Origin: Siphonodentalium dalli
Taxonomy: Eukaryota > Mollusca > Scaphopoda > Gadilida > Siphonodentaliidae
NCBI GenBank assembly: GCA_032622095.1
Contig: CP136063.1
Span: 213,607,982 to 213,671,981, forward strand
Length of the DNA: 64,000 bases
Direction of reading: 5' to 3'
In this document: piece after piece, positions 53,888 through 64,000 of the stretch
Numbering within the stretch: the stretch's first letter is position 1
How the letters are laid out: each line of letters begins with the position of its first letter
Position numbers and translations under genes: made by a program
Notes under the pieces: generated by a model
The model's database searches: none
What the model was told of the DNA's origin: nothing
What the model saw: only the letters and a program-made list of their open reading frames with translations

Positions 53888-54385
53888 AGGGCTTGTTACA
53901 CGAGACAACCCGGTCTGCCGGGACAACTCGATCACGCTGTTATATTAGCCGAGACAACTCGGTTAACCGGGACAACTCGGTTTGACGTACACGCAACTAG
54001 CTAACCATCTAGCTGTCAATCACGAGTCACGACATCAGTCCCTAACACCGGCACGCCAGAAACTGAGGGGCTTGGTTTGTCACGAAACGTCACTTACATG
54101 ACGCGAACATACTATTGGCTAACGTCATATCAAGTCACAACGAATCGTGTTACGTTCCAGACTTTCATCCCGGCTAGCCGGGATGACTCGCTGTTACGTG
54201 AGCCGAGTTGTCCCGCTAACCGAGTTGTCCCGGCACGGCGGGACGGGACAACTCGATTGCCGAGTTGACCCGGCTCAATTAACAGCACACCATAATTTTA
54301 GTGAGCAAGCACATTAGACCGGGCCACTCTGCGAACCGAGTTGTCCCGGCTAGCCGAGTTGTTCCGGCTCATGTGACAAGCCCCT
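53888..54385. mobile_element. MITE-like element built from CCGAGTTGTCCCGGCTAGCC words
   Basis: The ends AGGGCTTGTTACACGAGACA and ATGTGACAAGCCCCT are inverted. Inside, GACAACTCGG and its complement CCGAGTTGTC occur about ten times, often paired with GCTAGCC or GGTTAACCGG, so the element folds on itself in many registers. Flanking bases are TTA and ATA, so the duplication is at most TA. No gene. Confidence 0.75.
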
Positions 54386-54629
54386 ATAAGACTAAATTTT
54401 CGATGGTTGATCTTTCTCCACATCGGGACTTTCATGCATTAATTATGGGTGTATTAATCATATCTTGCGAACCAAATTGATGTAGAAGCGTAAGAAATAG
54501 AGAATAATCAATTAGTTCCGAGAATTACGTTAAATAATTCACTCGAGGCGAGAGACGTTTAGGTAAGAAACTCGTGTGCTAACGTCTACTCGTTTCTTAC
54601 CGACATCTCTCGGTGTGACTAATTACTGC

Positions 54630-55620
54630 CCGGGCATGCCCGGACACGCACCGGCAAGCCCGGGCAAGTCCGTGCAGGCCCGGGCGGCCTCATGAGCCCA
54701 TGGGAAGTATAATATGGTGTCTTATGGTAGTAGGATACATACAAAGCATAGGTTGTGAAAATTGACTTGCTGTGTCAACCGCCGGATGGTTTATTAACCC
54801 CTTAAATGCCGATATTGACTAAAAGATCCCGGGAGATTGACTCGCCGTCTCGTTCACGACCAAGTTAATTAATCCCTTAAATGACGATATGGTCCAGAAG
54901 AACACGTGCGAGCCAGTGTAAGCCCGGGCAGGCCCGGGCGGCCCAATGGACACGCGGACACTATAATATGATGGCTCGTGGTAGTACGATACATACAAAG
55001 CATAGGTTGTAAACGATTACTTGCTATGTCGTCCACCACCGGCTTTATTAACCATTTAAATGCCGATATTGGTTAAAAGAACCCGAGAGAGCCCGGACAG
55101 ACCCAGAAACTAGACCAGACTATACATATATTGATGAATAATTGTAGTCAGACACCTATTAAATGTAAACGGTGAAGATTGACTCACCGTCTCATTCAAG
55201 ACCAGGTTCACTAACCCCTTAAATGACGATATGGGCCAGATGAGGGTACGGGAGAGCTCGGACAGCTCCATGGACCCACATACCGTATACTACGATGCCT
55301 TATGGTGGTATAGTATACACACTAAGAATATATTGTGAAAATTGACGGCAAGTACATGTTCACAGCATATGCATCCCATTAGCATAATGCATCATGGTAT
55401 TTTATCCACGGGTCCATGGGGCCGCCCGCGCTCGCCCGAGATCTCTCGTGATGTTCTAACCTATACCGCCATTTAATGGGTTAATGAACCCGCACACGAA
55501 CGAGATGGCGATGTCAGTCTTCACCGTTTAAATTTTGCAAGTGCATCACTACCATTAGTCATCAACATAGAGTGTGATCAGCTATCTGGGTCCACCCAGG
55601 CTCTCACCGAGTCCCGGGTT
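54630..55620. repeat. Left arm: about 253-bp satellite units
   Basis: ACATACAAAGCATAGGTTGT recurs at about 54738 and 54991, with a decayed later unit near 55310. TTAACCCCTTAAATG and CGATATTGACTAAAAGATCC words appear four times. A part in the opposite orientation follows near 55380-55620. Dense GCCCGGGCAGGCCCGGGC runs occur near 54640-54690 and 54915-54945. Confidence 0.65.
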
Positions 55621-55849
55621 CTTTTAGTGGAGTAGATTAAGTTCAGTTTTCAGGGCAATTGTTCAAATTGTGAATAAAGCATGAAAGTTTGCCCATGTGT
55701 ACACATTCACTAACTTATTGAAATTAGAAATTTCACTTTAATTTTCCGAATTTAAAGAGCGTTTCGTGATTATATAATTTATTAAATGTCGCAATTAATC
55801 TTACCATGAAATATGCGATTTAAAATTAGACATATACAGTAATTATGAC

Positions 55850-56210
55850 TCTGCTAGATAACATGCCACATGTTCATGGTAAAATTGGAACTCCACGTTC
55901 AAGATGGCCGTCAAAATGGCAGCTGAAAGAGGACAATTTGGCGTTTTTTCACCAATATCTTCTAGATCAGTTTCTTTTGTGTGTAACTGGTTCGGAAATG
56001 TGACTTTATTTTGTATTTTTCATATTAACTGATCATGGAAGCAATTAAATATGCCATTCGTGGGATCCAAGTCCGTTCCGATCCCTCAATAATTCGATGT
56101 TTAAAGAACTTGGTGTGAAATTTCACCAAGAATCACCGTTAGGATTCTAGTCACATTTTAAGAATAAATTGACAGAACTGTGCACATGAAGTGAGGTATA
56201 CCATTGATTA
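55850..56210 (-). repeat. Family G, inverted copy
   Basis: AAGATGGCCGTCAAAATGGC, TCACCAATATCTTCTAGATC, TGTAACTGGTTCGGAAATGT, GGATTCTAGTCACATTTTAA and TTGACAGAACTGTGCACA are the complement of the block at 59330-59620 and of the plus copy at 24700-25060. Confidence 0.7.
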
Positions 56211-57423
56211 TGAATATCTCAACTCAACGGAACATATTGTCACATGTTATTGGGCCAGAGTATAGGCTTATAATTATGCCCCTCTCAGTTAATTTTCAGA
56301 TTGCTGCTCATTTCCGTTCAAACCATGGCCAGAATCCGATAAGAAGTTTTCGGCAAAATTACATTTTGCATCATTTAAAATAGAATCGTCATGCCCCAAA
56401 ATAGAACATTAGTTGATTAAAGAAATTATTTGGTCAAAAAACAAATTTTCTATTATCGTGATAATACTAATTATATATGTCTAACAGACCCATTTCGCCA
56501 AGAAAATTGAAAATCGAGCAGGTAATATTTTTATTATTATGATATAAAAAAATATCGGAAGTATCCGAAGTGTAAGTCACGTGACTGATTGGTGCGATCA
56601 CATGAATACAATGCGGTCACATGGCCGATCAGCTGCATCGACGCGATTAGTTTACCTGATTTACTTACCGGTGACAGCGGTGGGCGGAGCTTGAAATAAT
56701 TCCGCCAATCGCGTAACGAGTTGATAAATTACATATTACATATCGCAGTCTCCGATTAATGACCTTTATACAATAAATGGCCATCATTGAATAAAACTGT
56801 TTGAATGTGCTTATTATGAACTGGATTTGCTAGAATGTTAGATTATATAACGAATAATGATGGCTAAAATGTACTTTGAAGCGATAAAAGTCGTGTGAAA
56901 TGAGATTAATTTATGCAGAAATGCAATGAGCGGAATATAGTGCGAAACTAAATTGAACTGTTTCTGAAAGAATACAAGTTGGGACTTCTAGCTTCTTCTC
57001 CGTTGTATTGTACAAATTTCGGAAACTGTTTATACACTAGTGCATCCCGTTGTGCGCTATATGAGTACAATTAATCACAAACGGGGTGTGATTAAAAGGT
57101 GGCGGTTATTATTCTAGTATACATGTATAATGATGGCTCATATTCGTCATAATAATGTTCATCTGTTTCTTCACACGAAGCGTTTGCTAAAAATCCTTCC
57201 AGTCAAGATAGTACGTAAACAAAAGAATTAACTTGAATACACAACAGGCTGTCGAAATTACAATAATTATTAGTTAGGCACTTTGGCGTAACGGCATTTT
57301 TTTTAATTGATGGCTAGCCGGGAATTGTTTTTGTGTTTGTTTGTTTTTATTTTCGTTTTATTTTACGTTTTGGTGGCAGATATTGACTTTCAAGAGAGGA
57401 AGCTTTTAATTGTTGTTAGCCCA
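56211..57423. other. No gene recognised
   Basis: AT-rich. GTGCGATCACATG and GCGGTCACATGG words near 56590-56625 form a loose repeat. No long frame. Confidence 0.4.
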
Positions 57424-57896
57424 GTGGGGGGTCGGAAACAATTTGCAGGCACGTATACTGATTTTTTACTTTCAACCCTTGTTGTGACCCACCCACTGCC
57501 GCGTCCAATTTTGTTTCCGTTTTCGGCAGTTTTTTCCGACCATTTTTGGACACCACCCCCTTTTAACACTGAAACAGAGATTTGCGGGGGGAATTCACTG
57601 TAAACAGCTCTATATGAATTTATGTGGATACTATTAGTCATGGGTGTTAACATTGACATGTAAATAGGAACAAGTCATTTTGGGGTCATTCGGTCAAAAA
57701 AAACATGTCTGATCATCATGAAATTTTTCATTTATGACATATAGATGTATTTTAAGCGAAACTCATTGCAAAAACAGTAAAAAAGACTTGCAGGAAAAAT
57801 ATTTTTGAGTTGCGGAAAAAATTGCTTGTTGGTCCTATCGACCGCCCACCCACCCCGGCATACGTGCCCGGAAAAAAAATCCACCCCGCCCCCCTG
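57424..57896. mobile_element. MITE-like element F, first copy
   Basis: The left end GGGGGGTCGGAAACAATTTG, CAGGCACGTAT and the right end CATACGTGCCCGGAAAAAAA, CCACCCCGCCCCCC are imperfectly inverted. GGAATTCACTGTAAACAGCT, TTGACATGTAAATAGGAACA and CCGTTTTCGGCAGTTTTTTC are shared with the opposite-facing copy at 59612-60163. Frames on both strands are by-products. Confidence 0.7.
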
Positions 57897-57924
57897 GTTA
57901 GCCTAGAGAAAATCCAATGATTCA

Positions 57925-58100
57925 CTCCAATAAAGAGCGTCCATACTTTCGTCGTGGCAGACAATAAAGAGCGTTCTCATTTATGAACGTGATCTATTTC
58001 GAGGTGTCATGGGCGATTTTGTATGCGGTATTGTGACATTTAAATATAAAGAGCGCCCATGTTTCCGTCTTCCAAAAGCGGTAGACAGTAAAGAGCGTTC
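57925..58100. repeat. Four spaced AATAAAGAGCG motifs
   Basis: CCAATAAAGAGCGTCCATAC, ACAATAAAGAGCGTTCTCAT, ATATAAAGAGCGCCCATGTT and CAGTAAAGAGCGTTCTAAAA at about 57929, 57963, 58046 and 58088. CGTCGTGGCAGACAATAAAG and GCGGTAGACAGTAAAGAGCG suggest two units of two motifs each. Confidence 0.8.
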
Positions 58101-59199
58101 TAAAATACGAACTATGTTGTCTTTTTTTAGGTATTAAATCATGGTGACCTGAATGTGGGATGGTGGCATTCAAATATATGAATGATTGAGAATTTGGTAA
58201 TAACTTACAAAGAACAACAAATGAAACACCTGATAGATAGTTCCGACCAGTGTTTTTATAACAACTGTGAGCTTCTTATGACAAAGTTGATGTGATCGTC
58301 TGCTGCCATTACCACTCACTAGGGGTCCCAATTTGTAGTGCAAACAATTTCGCCGGTTGACACTGCATGATGAATAGTCGCTGATCGACTATAACATTTA
58401 GCCCTATATTAATATTGATTCATCAAACCAAACATTCGACGGATTGTTATTAATGGCTGCAAAAACGCGCTACTATATAACTTTATTAATATAAGTATTA
58501 TATGGTCTGCTATACAATAATGACATCCAAAGTGAAGCACGCTATCTTGATTTACAGAAACAACTCATCGCATAGTGATGTATCTATGTATACACCGCAC
58601 GCGCACAAACACATATATTCCGCATTTTGGTATCGGCATAATAAACTCCGGCTCCGAATCTGTGTTTTTAATTTTTTCTTCCACAACACGTCATCCGTAG
58701 TTTAGTCACGTAAATATCCGAATATCGGTTATGGTATTATTTATTATTTGTTTCGGCTTCTTTGTTATATCCGATCGGAATGGGACTTGGGCCATTTTAA
58801 TCGCAACAGTGAATGCTTTCCGATTGCTTTTGTAGTTTCTAGGCCGAATAAATCTATTAAGTAGCAATGTAGCATGTTTAATAACAAAGTGAATCACAAT
58901 TTGCTACCTTTACAGAAGAGTAGAGAATAATGTTCGGTTTATATGTGAAAATATCCAACTTTTCTATAAAATTTGTGGACATTTTGGAAGCGATCTTGAG
59001 TATTTTTTTTCTAAAAACACCTCAATGTGACTGAATGTGATGCATTTAAGACGGATCAAATCATAAAAAAACAAAGATAGTTCCAAATATTCCAAGCCTG
59101 ATAAGTTAGAATTTTGAGAGAAAATACTAATATTTTGGTAATTTAATCGTAGCACTTAACCAAGATGCATAATCAAAGTATTTAATGTATTTACGACAT
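58101..59199. other. No gene recognised
   Basis: AT-rich interior of the composite element, with no long frame and no repeat seen. Confidence 0.4.
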
Positions 59200-60240
59200 A
59201 ATAATCAATTTTATATATCAACCACAACTTTTTTACAAGCGATTGTATTCTATTTTGGCCGCCATTTTGGCAGCCATTTTTAGCCAAAGTGACAATTTTG
59301 ATTCCTTTGGGTTAATATAGTCAAAAGTAATGGTATGCATCACTTACATTGTGCAGTTCTGCTCATTTCTTGTTGAAATGTGACTAGGATAAAATTTATG
59401 ATTTTTTGTGAAATTTTATACTGAATTCATTAAAAATCGATTTTTAAGGATTTGAAGGGGATGGAACCCCATGGATAACATATTTCATTGCTACAATGAT
59501 CAGTTATCATGAACATCACAAAATAAAGTCAAATTCTCAACCAGTTCCAAACATCTGAAACTGATATAGAATATATTGGTGAAAAAATGTCATTTTTTCC
59601 ACTTACGGCCAGGGGGGGGGGGGGGTGAAAAAAATATTTCCGGCACATATGCCGGGGTGGGTGGGTGGTCAAAGCCACCATCAAGCAATTTTTTCCACAA
59701 CTAAACAACAAAATTCCTGCTTGTTTTTTATTGTTTTGGCAATGAGTTGGGCTTCAAAACCACTTTGAATGAGAGAAATAATGTAATTCTAACTGGTAAA
59801 CTGACTGCAGGCAGTTATCGTGTTGTATTTTGTTGCAAATTTTGAAATCCAAGATGGCCGCTGGCAGCCATGTTTTTTTGGCCGAATGACCTCAAAATGA
59901 CTCATTCCTATTTACATGTCCATGTTAACATCCATGATAAATAGTATGCACAGAAATTCATATACAGCTGTTTACAGTGAATTTCCCCCGCAATCTCTGT
60001 TTTAGTGTTAAAAGGGGGGGGTGGGTGTCAAAAAATGGTCAGAAAAAACTGCGAAAACGGAAAAAAAAATTGGCGGTGGGGGTGGGTGGGTACAAAAAAA
60101 TGATCGAAAGGGAAAAAATGCCATACGTGCCTGAAATTGTTTTCCGACCCCCCCCCCCCCTCCCTGCTTACGGCTGCCAGTTTGAGGGCCATCTTGGACG
60201 GGGGTTCCAATTTTGGTCTAAAATGTTTCATTATATCTAG
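59200..60240 (+). repeat. Family G, plus copy, split by MITE F
   Basis: TTTTATATATCAACCACAAC, TTTGGCAGCCATTTTTAGCC, CTCATTTCTTGTTGAAATGT and GACTAGGATAAAATTTATGA match the copy at 24440-25340. Element F (59612-60163) interrupts it after CCACTTACGG. The remainder GCTGCCAGTTTGAGGGCCAT, CTTGGACGGGGGTTCCAATT resumes after it. Confidence 0.7.
59612..60163. mobile_element. MITE-like element F, second copy
   Basis: Faces opposite to the 57424 copy and carries GTGAATTTCCCCCGCAATCT, TCCTATTTACATGTCCATGT and AAATTGTTTTCCGACCCCCC. Its long G and C runs at both ends (59612-59625, 60149-60162) form the inverted termini. It is inserted into family G. Confidence 0.7.
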
Positions 60241-60479
60241 CAGTCATACTTACTGTATATGCCTAATTTTTAATTGCATATTCTATGGTAAGAGTAATTG
60301 CGACATTTAGTAAATTATGTAATTATGAAACGCTATTAAAATTCGGGAAATCCCTTAAAAAGAGGGGTTAAAGTGATATTTCAGCGTGGTTCCACACCTA
60401 ATATCAATTAGTATGTGCATATGTACATATGTGCAAAATTTCATACTTTAGTCATAAAGTGAACACTTTTGTTACTAAT

Positions 60480-61010
60480 CTATTTCACTATTTAGCCAAT
60501 ATCGGAATTTAAAAGGTTAATAAAACCGGCGGTGATGGATGACACAGCAAATAAACGTTCGCAACCTATACTTAGTATGTATCCCACTACCATAAAGCAT
60601 CATATTATGTTGTCCATGGGCCATGGGGCTGCTCGGGCTTGTCCGGGCTCTCTTGTGTTCTTCTTGTGCATATCGTCATTTAAAGGGTTAATGCAGCCGG
60701 CCGTGGACGAGATGGCGAGTCAATCTTCACAGTATACCTTTAGTAAGTGCATCGCTACCAATAGTCATCAATATATAATCTGACCGGGTCCATGTGTGCC
60801 CTATCTCTCCCGGGTTCTTTTAGTCAATATCGGTATTTAAACACGCCGGTGGATGACACAGCAAGTCAGTTTTCATAATATATTGTTATTTGGTATCCTA
60901 CTTTCATAATCCATCACATTACATAGTTCGCGGGCCCATGGGGCTGCCCGGGCCCACCCGGGCTTGCCCGGGCGTGTCCGGGCGTGTATGGGCTTGTCCG
61001 GGCAGTAATT
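60480..61010. repeat. Right arm: inverted satellite units of the composite element
   Basis: CCGGCGGTGATGGATGACAC, CAACCTATACTTAGTATGTA, TCCCACTACCATAAAGCATC, GGGTTAATGCAGCCGGCCGT and GCCCGGGCTTGTCCGGG blocks are the complement of the left arm units. Three partial units are present. Confidence 0.65.
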
Positions 61011-61182
61011 AGTCACACACACATCTCTTGCCTCTCGTGAATTATTTAACGTAACTCTCGGAACCAATTGATTACTCTCTATTTCTTACACGTGGGTCGC
61101 ACATACTCTAAATCACGTTGGGTAAAATAATACCAAAATTGGGAAAACTGTGTTCCCAACACAATGGTTCATATAGCACTGC

Positions 61183-61580
61183 GCTCCGTGGTCCAGTGGT
61201 TAGCGTGTCGGAATTGTATTCGCTGTAAACACATCAATATAGGTTCGCAGCGCGTCGCCTGTCATTGAGTTTCCACATGTCAGTGGCTTGGCGAATGTCG
61301 GATTGCTCGCTGTTTCAAAACCCGCGCCAGGTTGTGACCCTTGAGCAAGGTCGCTCGTACTGTGTCGACTTCGCATCGCTCATGCGTTAAACGAGTACCA
61401 GTCAGCTTGTCATACTGATGAGTATCAGAGCATGTTCTGATCAAACTAGAGCAGCGCCTGCTATGGCTGCAGCCGGTTCATTGGTTGGCTAGTGCAAATG
61501 ACTGGTTTAATATTGTACGAAGCGCGTTAGAGCAAGACATTGGATAATCGTTATATAAAACTGGTCATTATTATTATTAC
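61183..61580 (+). mobile_element. tRNA-derived SINE
   Basis: Starts with a tRNA-like GCTCCGTGGTCCAGTGGTTA, GCGTGTCGG (A-box region) and AGGTTCGCAGC (B-box, about 61241-61251). A body with GTTGTGACCCTTGAGCAAGG and GAAGCGCGTTAGAGCAAGAC follows, and it ends TCATTATTATTATTAC. The cloverleaf is not complete (anticodon arm poor), so it is not a functional tRNA. An RNA polymerase III internal promoter is expected. Confidence 0.75.
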
Positions 61581-61589
61581 TACGCGAAC

Positions 61590-62171
61590 GTTTAGTAACT
61601 TTCTACTTTTTGCTGGGTAAAACATGATACCCAGTTTGGGCTTATTTTACCCATTGTTGGCCAATGATTTTACTCAATGTAGGATCGTATTTTTTTAAGT
61701 TAAATATATTTAAGTAATAATTAATTACTGGCCTCGATGTATTCATGGGCTGTAAGGAACCGAGATTGTGCTGATGACCCCGACGCCGTTATGCGGAGGT
61801 TGTATGCACATACAGAGGTTCTATTCAACCCGTGAATACAGATGAGAGCAGTAGGTGCTGAATTACCATCGTCTCAATCAAACAATTGGTCATTGCCTTC
61901 TCAACACCCATTAAAACTGCTCACAATGACTGTCGCCAAAGTCAATTGAATTTTTGTCACAAGTGTCAGACATCCCGCGTCGAATGCATCCATAACTCTG
62001 ATATATACGTCAGTGTCAGTGACCATACATGGTCGCAGATGCAATTTCGCAGGAATTGCGTTGTGCTGTTCCAGAATGGCAGATCAAGCATTTTGGAGGA
62101 AGTGGATTCCAAACCATGTTCAGACCGATGCGCTTCTAAACTCTTGGTGAAAGGGTTTCCATTTGAACGAT
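61590..62171. other. No gene recognised; a Cys-rich frame is noted
   Basis: A plus frame at 61886-62200 has FCHKCQTSRVEC and a later CSDRC, but its end runs into the SINE and no splice context is convincing. GCTGGGTAAAACATGATACC near 61613 partly repeats GTTGGGTAAAATAATACCAA near 61110. Confidence 0.35.
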
Positions 62172-62395
62172 GTCCCAGTAGCCGAGGGCGAGGTGGTTAG
62201 GCCGTGTATAAAATCTTCACAGGGGTGGGCTACACAAGGTTGGCGTGAGTTCGAACCCCAGCATGGGCGAAAATCGGGACCTATTTACAAGTCTGGTCTG
62301 GTTGGAGGAATATCTCAAATTTGTTTATTTATAGCGCCCGCTCTCCCGCGGCGAAGCCGCGGAAGCGAAGCGACCAGGGTATACGTATGCGAATA
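62172..62395 (+). mobile_element. Second tRNA-derived SINE
   Basis: AGTAGCCGAGGGCGAGGTGG, TTAGGCCGTG (A-box region of a Ser/Leu-type tRNA) and GTGAGTTCGAACCCCAGC (B-box, about 62246-62263) head the element. After a short body comes a GC hairpin TCCCGCGGCGAAGCCGCGG at 62344-62362. The head is a different type from the SINE at 61183, so two SINE families are present. Confidence 0.7.
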
Positions 62396-63000
62396 TGAGA
62401 TATACTAATCGACTTTTTCGGCCAATCTAAACATAGATAAAATTACTTATAATAGGATAATTTATTCATAACTGAAGGGTCAGCGGGGTTCACAAAATTA
62501 TTTTTGGCGACGGCCGCCATTTTGTATCGATTAGTTCCACCTCGCTACAGCAACAATTAGTGTGATTGATCAAGTGCCCAAGTGCAAATACAATTGCAAA
62601 TATAAATATATTTTTTCGGCATATGTCAATTATACTCAATTATATAGGCATACCATGCTTCAAAGGCCAAAAAAATTACGATTGTAAATAAAACAAAACC
62701 ATTATTAAAAAAAAACGTAGAATTGCATAAAAAAAATTGTTTACATTTTTTATAAAATTATTAAAAATATTTGGCCCCAAAGCCATTTCTCTATATCCAA
62801 ATTAACATTTAGAGTTTGACTTCGATTTTCTAACGGTATTCTCTCCTAAAAGTTTGATTGAACATTCCCAAAGTTAAAAGCCAACAAACCGAACCTATTA
62901 TCTCGATTTTTAAATCAGAATAAATAATATTGCAGAAAATGGAACGAACGAAAGGTACCGGCTCATAACATGAGGGAGGCAAATATAGTTCCAGTAATCT
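62396..63000. other. No gene recognised
   Basis: AT-rich with A and T runs near 62700-62760; one GCCGCCATTTTG word near 62512 is shared with family G. Confidence 0.4.
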
Positions 63001-63400
63001 ATATATTTTTGGGTCATTAGATTCACTAGTTTCATAAGACCAAACAGTTATATGATTATAATAATTTAAAATGGATGTAATTTATTTGCATTTTCTACAT
63101 TTCTATTTACAATGAGCGAATGAGGTTCAAATTTTGAATTTTAGATCAGTACGCACAAATAAGACAGAAAACAGAATCAACGAACGGCACCTGCTCGTCA
63201 CATTGGATAGGAAAATGTAGTACCCAGTATTGTAGGTATTTGGGTCATTAGATTCACTATTTGCATAAAACAAAATAATTATATGTTTATAATTATCGGC
63301 AATGGATGTAATTTCTTTGCATATCCTGCATTTCTATTTACAGCAAGCGAATAAGGTTCAAATTTTGAATTTTAGATCACTGCGCATAAATAAAAAGGTC
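63000..63400. repeat. Tandem duplication, unit about 235 bp
   Basis: TTTGGGTCATTAGATTCACT, AATGGATGTAATTTATTTGC, ACATTTCTATTTACA and GGTTCAAATTTTGAATTTTA occur at about 63008-63150 and again at about 63239-63385 with moderate divergence. Confidence 0.8.
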
Positions 63401-63544
63401 CGAACAGAAAATAAAAATTCATGAATGAATGCGCCATATATGGGCATACGCTATGACCATAAGTGGAATCTCTCGTGCGTTGACGTGTTACGTCACGTAG
63501 TTTCGTCGGCTAATTCCTTCGAGTTCGACGAGGGCCCCAGAGCC

Positions 63545-63592
63545 AAACTATCTATCTATCTATCAAACAACAACAACTATCTATCTATCTGT
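63545..63592. repeat. (CTAT)n microsatellite
   Basis: CTATCTATCTATCTATC, then CAAACAACAACAA, then CTATCTATCTATCTG. Nothing else is recognised to the end of the window (63600-64000). Confidence 0.85.
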
Positions 63593-64000
63593 TTATTCCA
63601 ATCGAAGTTTGTGAGTATCTTTTACAGCAAAATCTTATCAAATTATGTAATTATGAGTTTCCAAAAATTAGATAATTCGAAGTTTTAATTAATCGCAGTA
63701 TTCCCACGAACAGTGAAACACGGTACACTAGATCCATTTGACTAACGCCGTTAGTAACGGTACACCCGCTTTCGCAACTCACTCACTCGAATCACTGACC
63801 TCCGAGTCTTTGACTTTGACGATGGACTCATGAGTCACTCGTCTTTACAACTTCAAGAGTGACAAGACAATGATTGAATTGGTGGCCTAATGTATATCAT
63901 ATGCGATGGCTGGTACCACAATCTTAATTCTAATTATTGCAACTATGGATTGGAACCAATTTTCTAATGGATATGACTTATGAATATTAGGTCAACATGA

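Larger units (their letters stand above)
54484..61095. mobile_element. Composite 6.6-kb inverted-repeat element
   Basis: The left end GTAAGAAATAGAGAATAATC, AATTAGTTCCGAGAATTACG and the right end CGTAACTCTCGGAACCAATT, GATTACTCTCTATTTCTTAC are inverted. Behind each end lie units with AAATGCCGATATTG, CCCGGGC blocks and TAGTAGGATACATACAAAGC (left, 54630-55620; right, 60480-61010 inverted). A family G copy then lies on each side: inverted at 55850-56210 and direct at 59200-60240. The interior (56210-59200) has no gene and holds a MITE. It looks like a large foldback element with satellite-like arms. Confidence 0.55.

Noticed and set aside
61183-61260. Functional tRNA gene
   Set aside because: A-box and B-box words exist but the anticodon and acceptor stems do not form; it heads a longer SINE.

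Overview
The window is AT-rich animal nuclear DNA, most likely from an invertebrate. Three things point that way: spliced exons encoding a secreted PAN plus C-type-lectin protein, a very dense and varied transposable-element load (LINE, env-bearing Gypsy-like LTR element, Crypton remnant, tRNA-derived SINEs, many foldback/MITE-like palindromes), and the absence of bacterial gene organisation. I cannot name the species. No rRNA, functional tRNA or CRISPR array is visible.

Host coding material is sparse and on the minus strand. Three exons join in one phase into a compact secreted protein: a signal-peptide/PAN exon (53266-53554 or 53611), the N-terminal half of a C-type lectin-like domain (26414-26587), and the C-terminal half with the stop (13726-13958). 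All internal junctions are phase 1 with GT/AG signals. If this model is right, almost everything between 13.9 and 53.3 kb is intron filled with mobile DNA. A second, decayed lectin-like domain (about 14.34-15.65 kb) is interrupted by a 430-bp inverted-repeat insert flanked by 19-bp direct repeats. A Pro/Tyr/His-rich reading frame at 27985-28209 may be another exon.

Layout: 0-4.5 kb, tandem repeat families and small palindromes; 5.1-5.6 kb, a 'family A' repeat; 5.8-7.1 kb, a Crypton-type tyrosine recombinase remnant; 8.8-9.35 kb, an inverted pair with a tRNA-like segment; 11.3-21.6 kb, MITE-like elements, a minisatellite and the lectin relics; 22.4-24.4 kb, a 5'-truncated LINE; 32.5-45.9 kb, an LTR element that has lost all but the end of integrase and an env-like region; 46-52 kb, assorted repeats and a second LINE fragment; 54.5-61.1 kb, a composite 6.6-kb inverted-repeat element; 61.2-62.4 kb, two tRNA-derived SINEs; 63 kb, a tandem duplication.

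The standout is 36870-45862: an 8,993-bp, almost entirely palindromic element with AGAAGAATAG...CTATTCTTCT ends and a 6-bp target duplication (TACGTT), inserted into the 3' LTR of the LTR element. Each arm carries the same compact gene block (a 105-111-aa ORF, then a 189-aa C2H2 zinc-finger ORF with AATAAA just past its stop). The centre is a GC-rich hairpin flanked by second copies of the terminal sequence, as though two element ends were joined head to head. The 6-bp duplication and 5'-AG termini are what is expected of Polinton/Maverick elements, but no polymerase, integrase, protease or capsid gene is present, so it would be a non-autonomous or undescribed relative.

A short motif, AATAAAGAGCGTT (or its complement AACGCTCTTTATT), recurs in otherwise unrelated elements across the window and has no explanation in the annotation.
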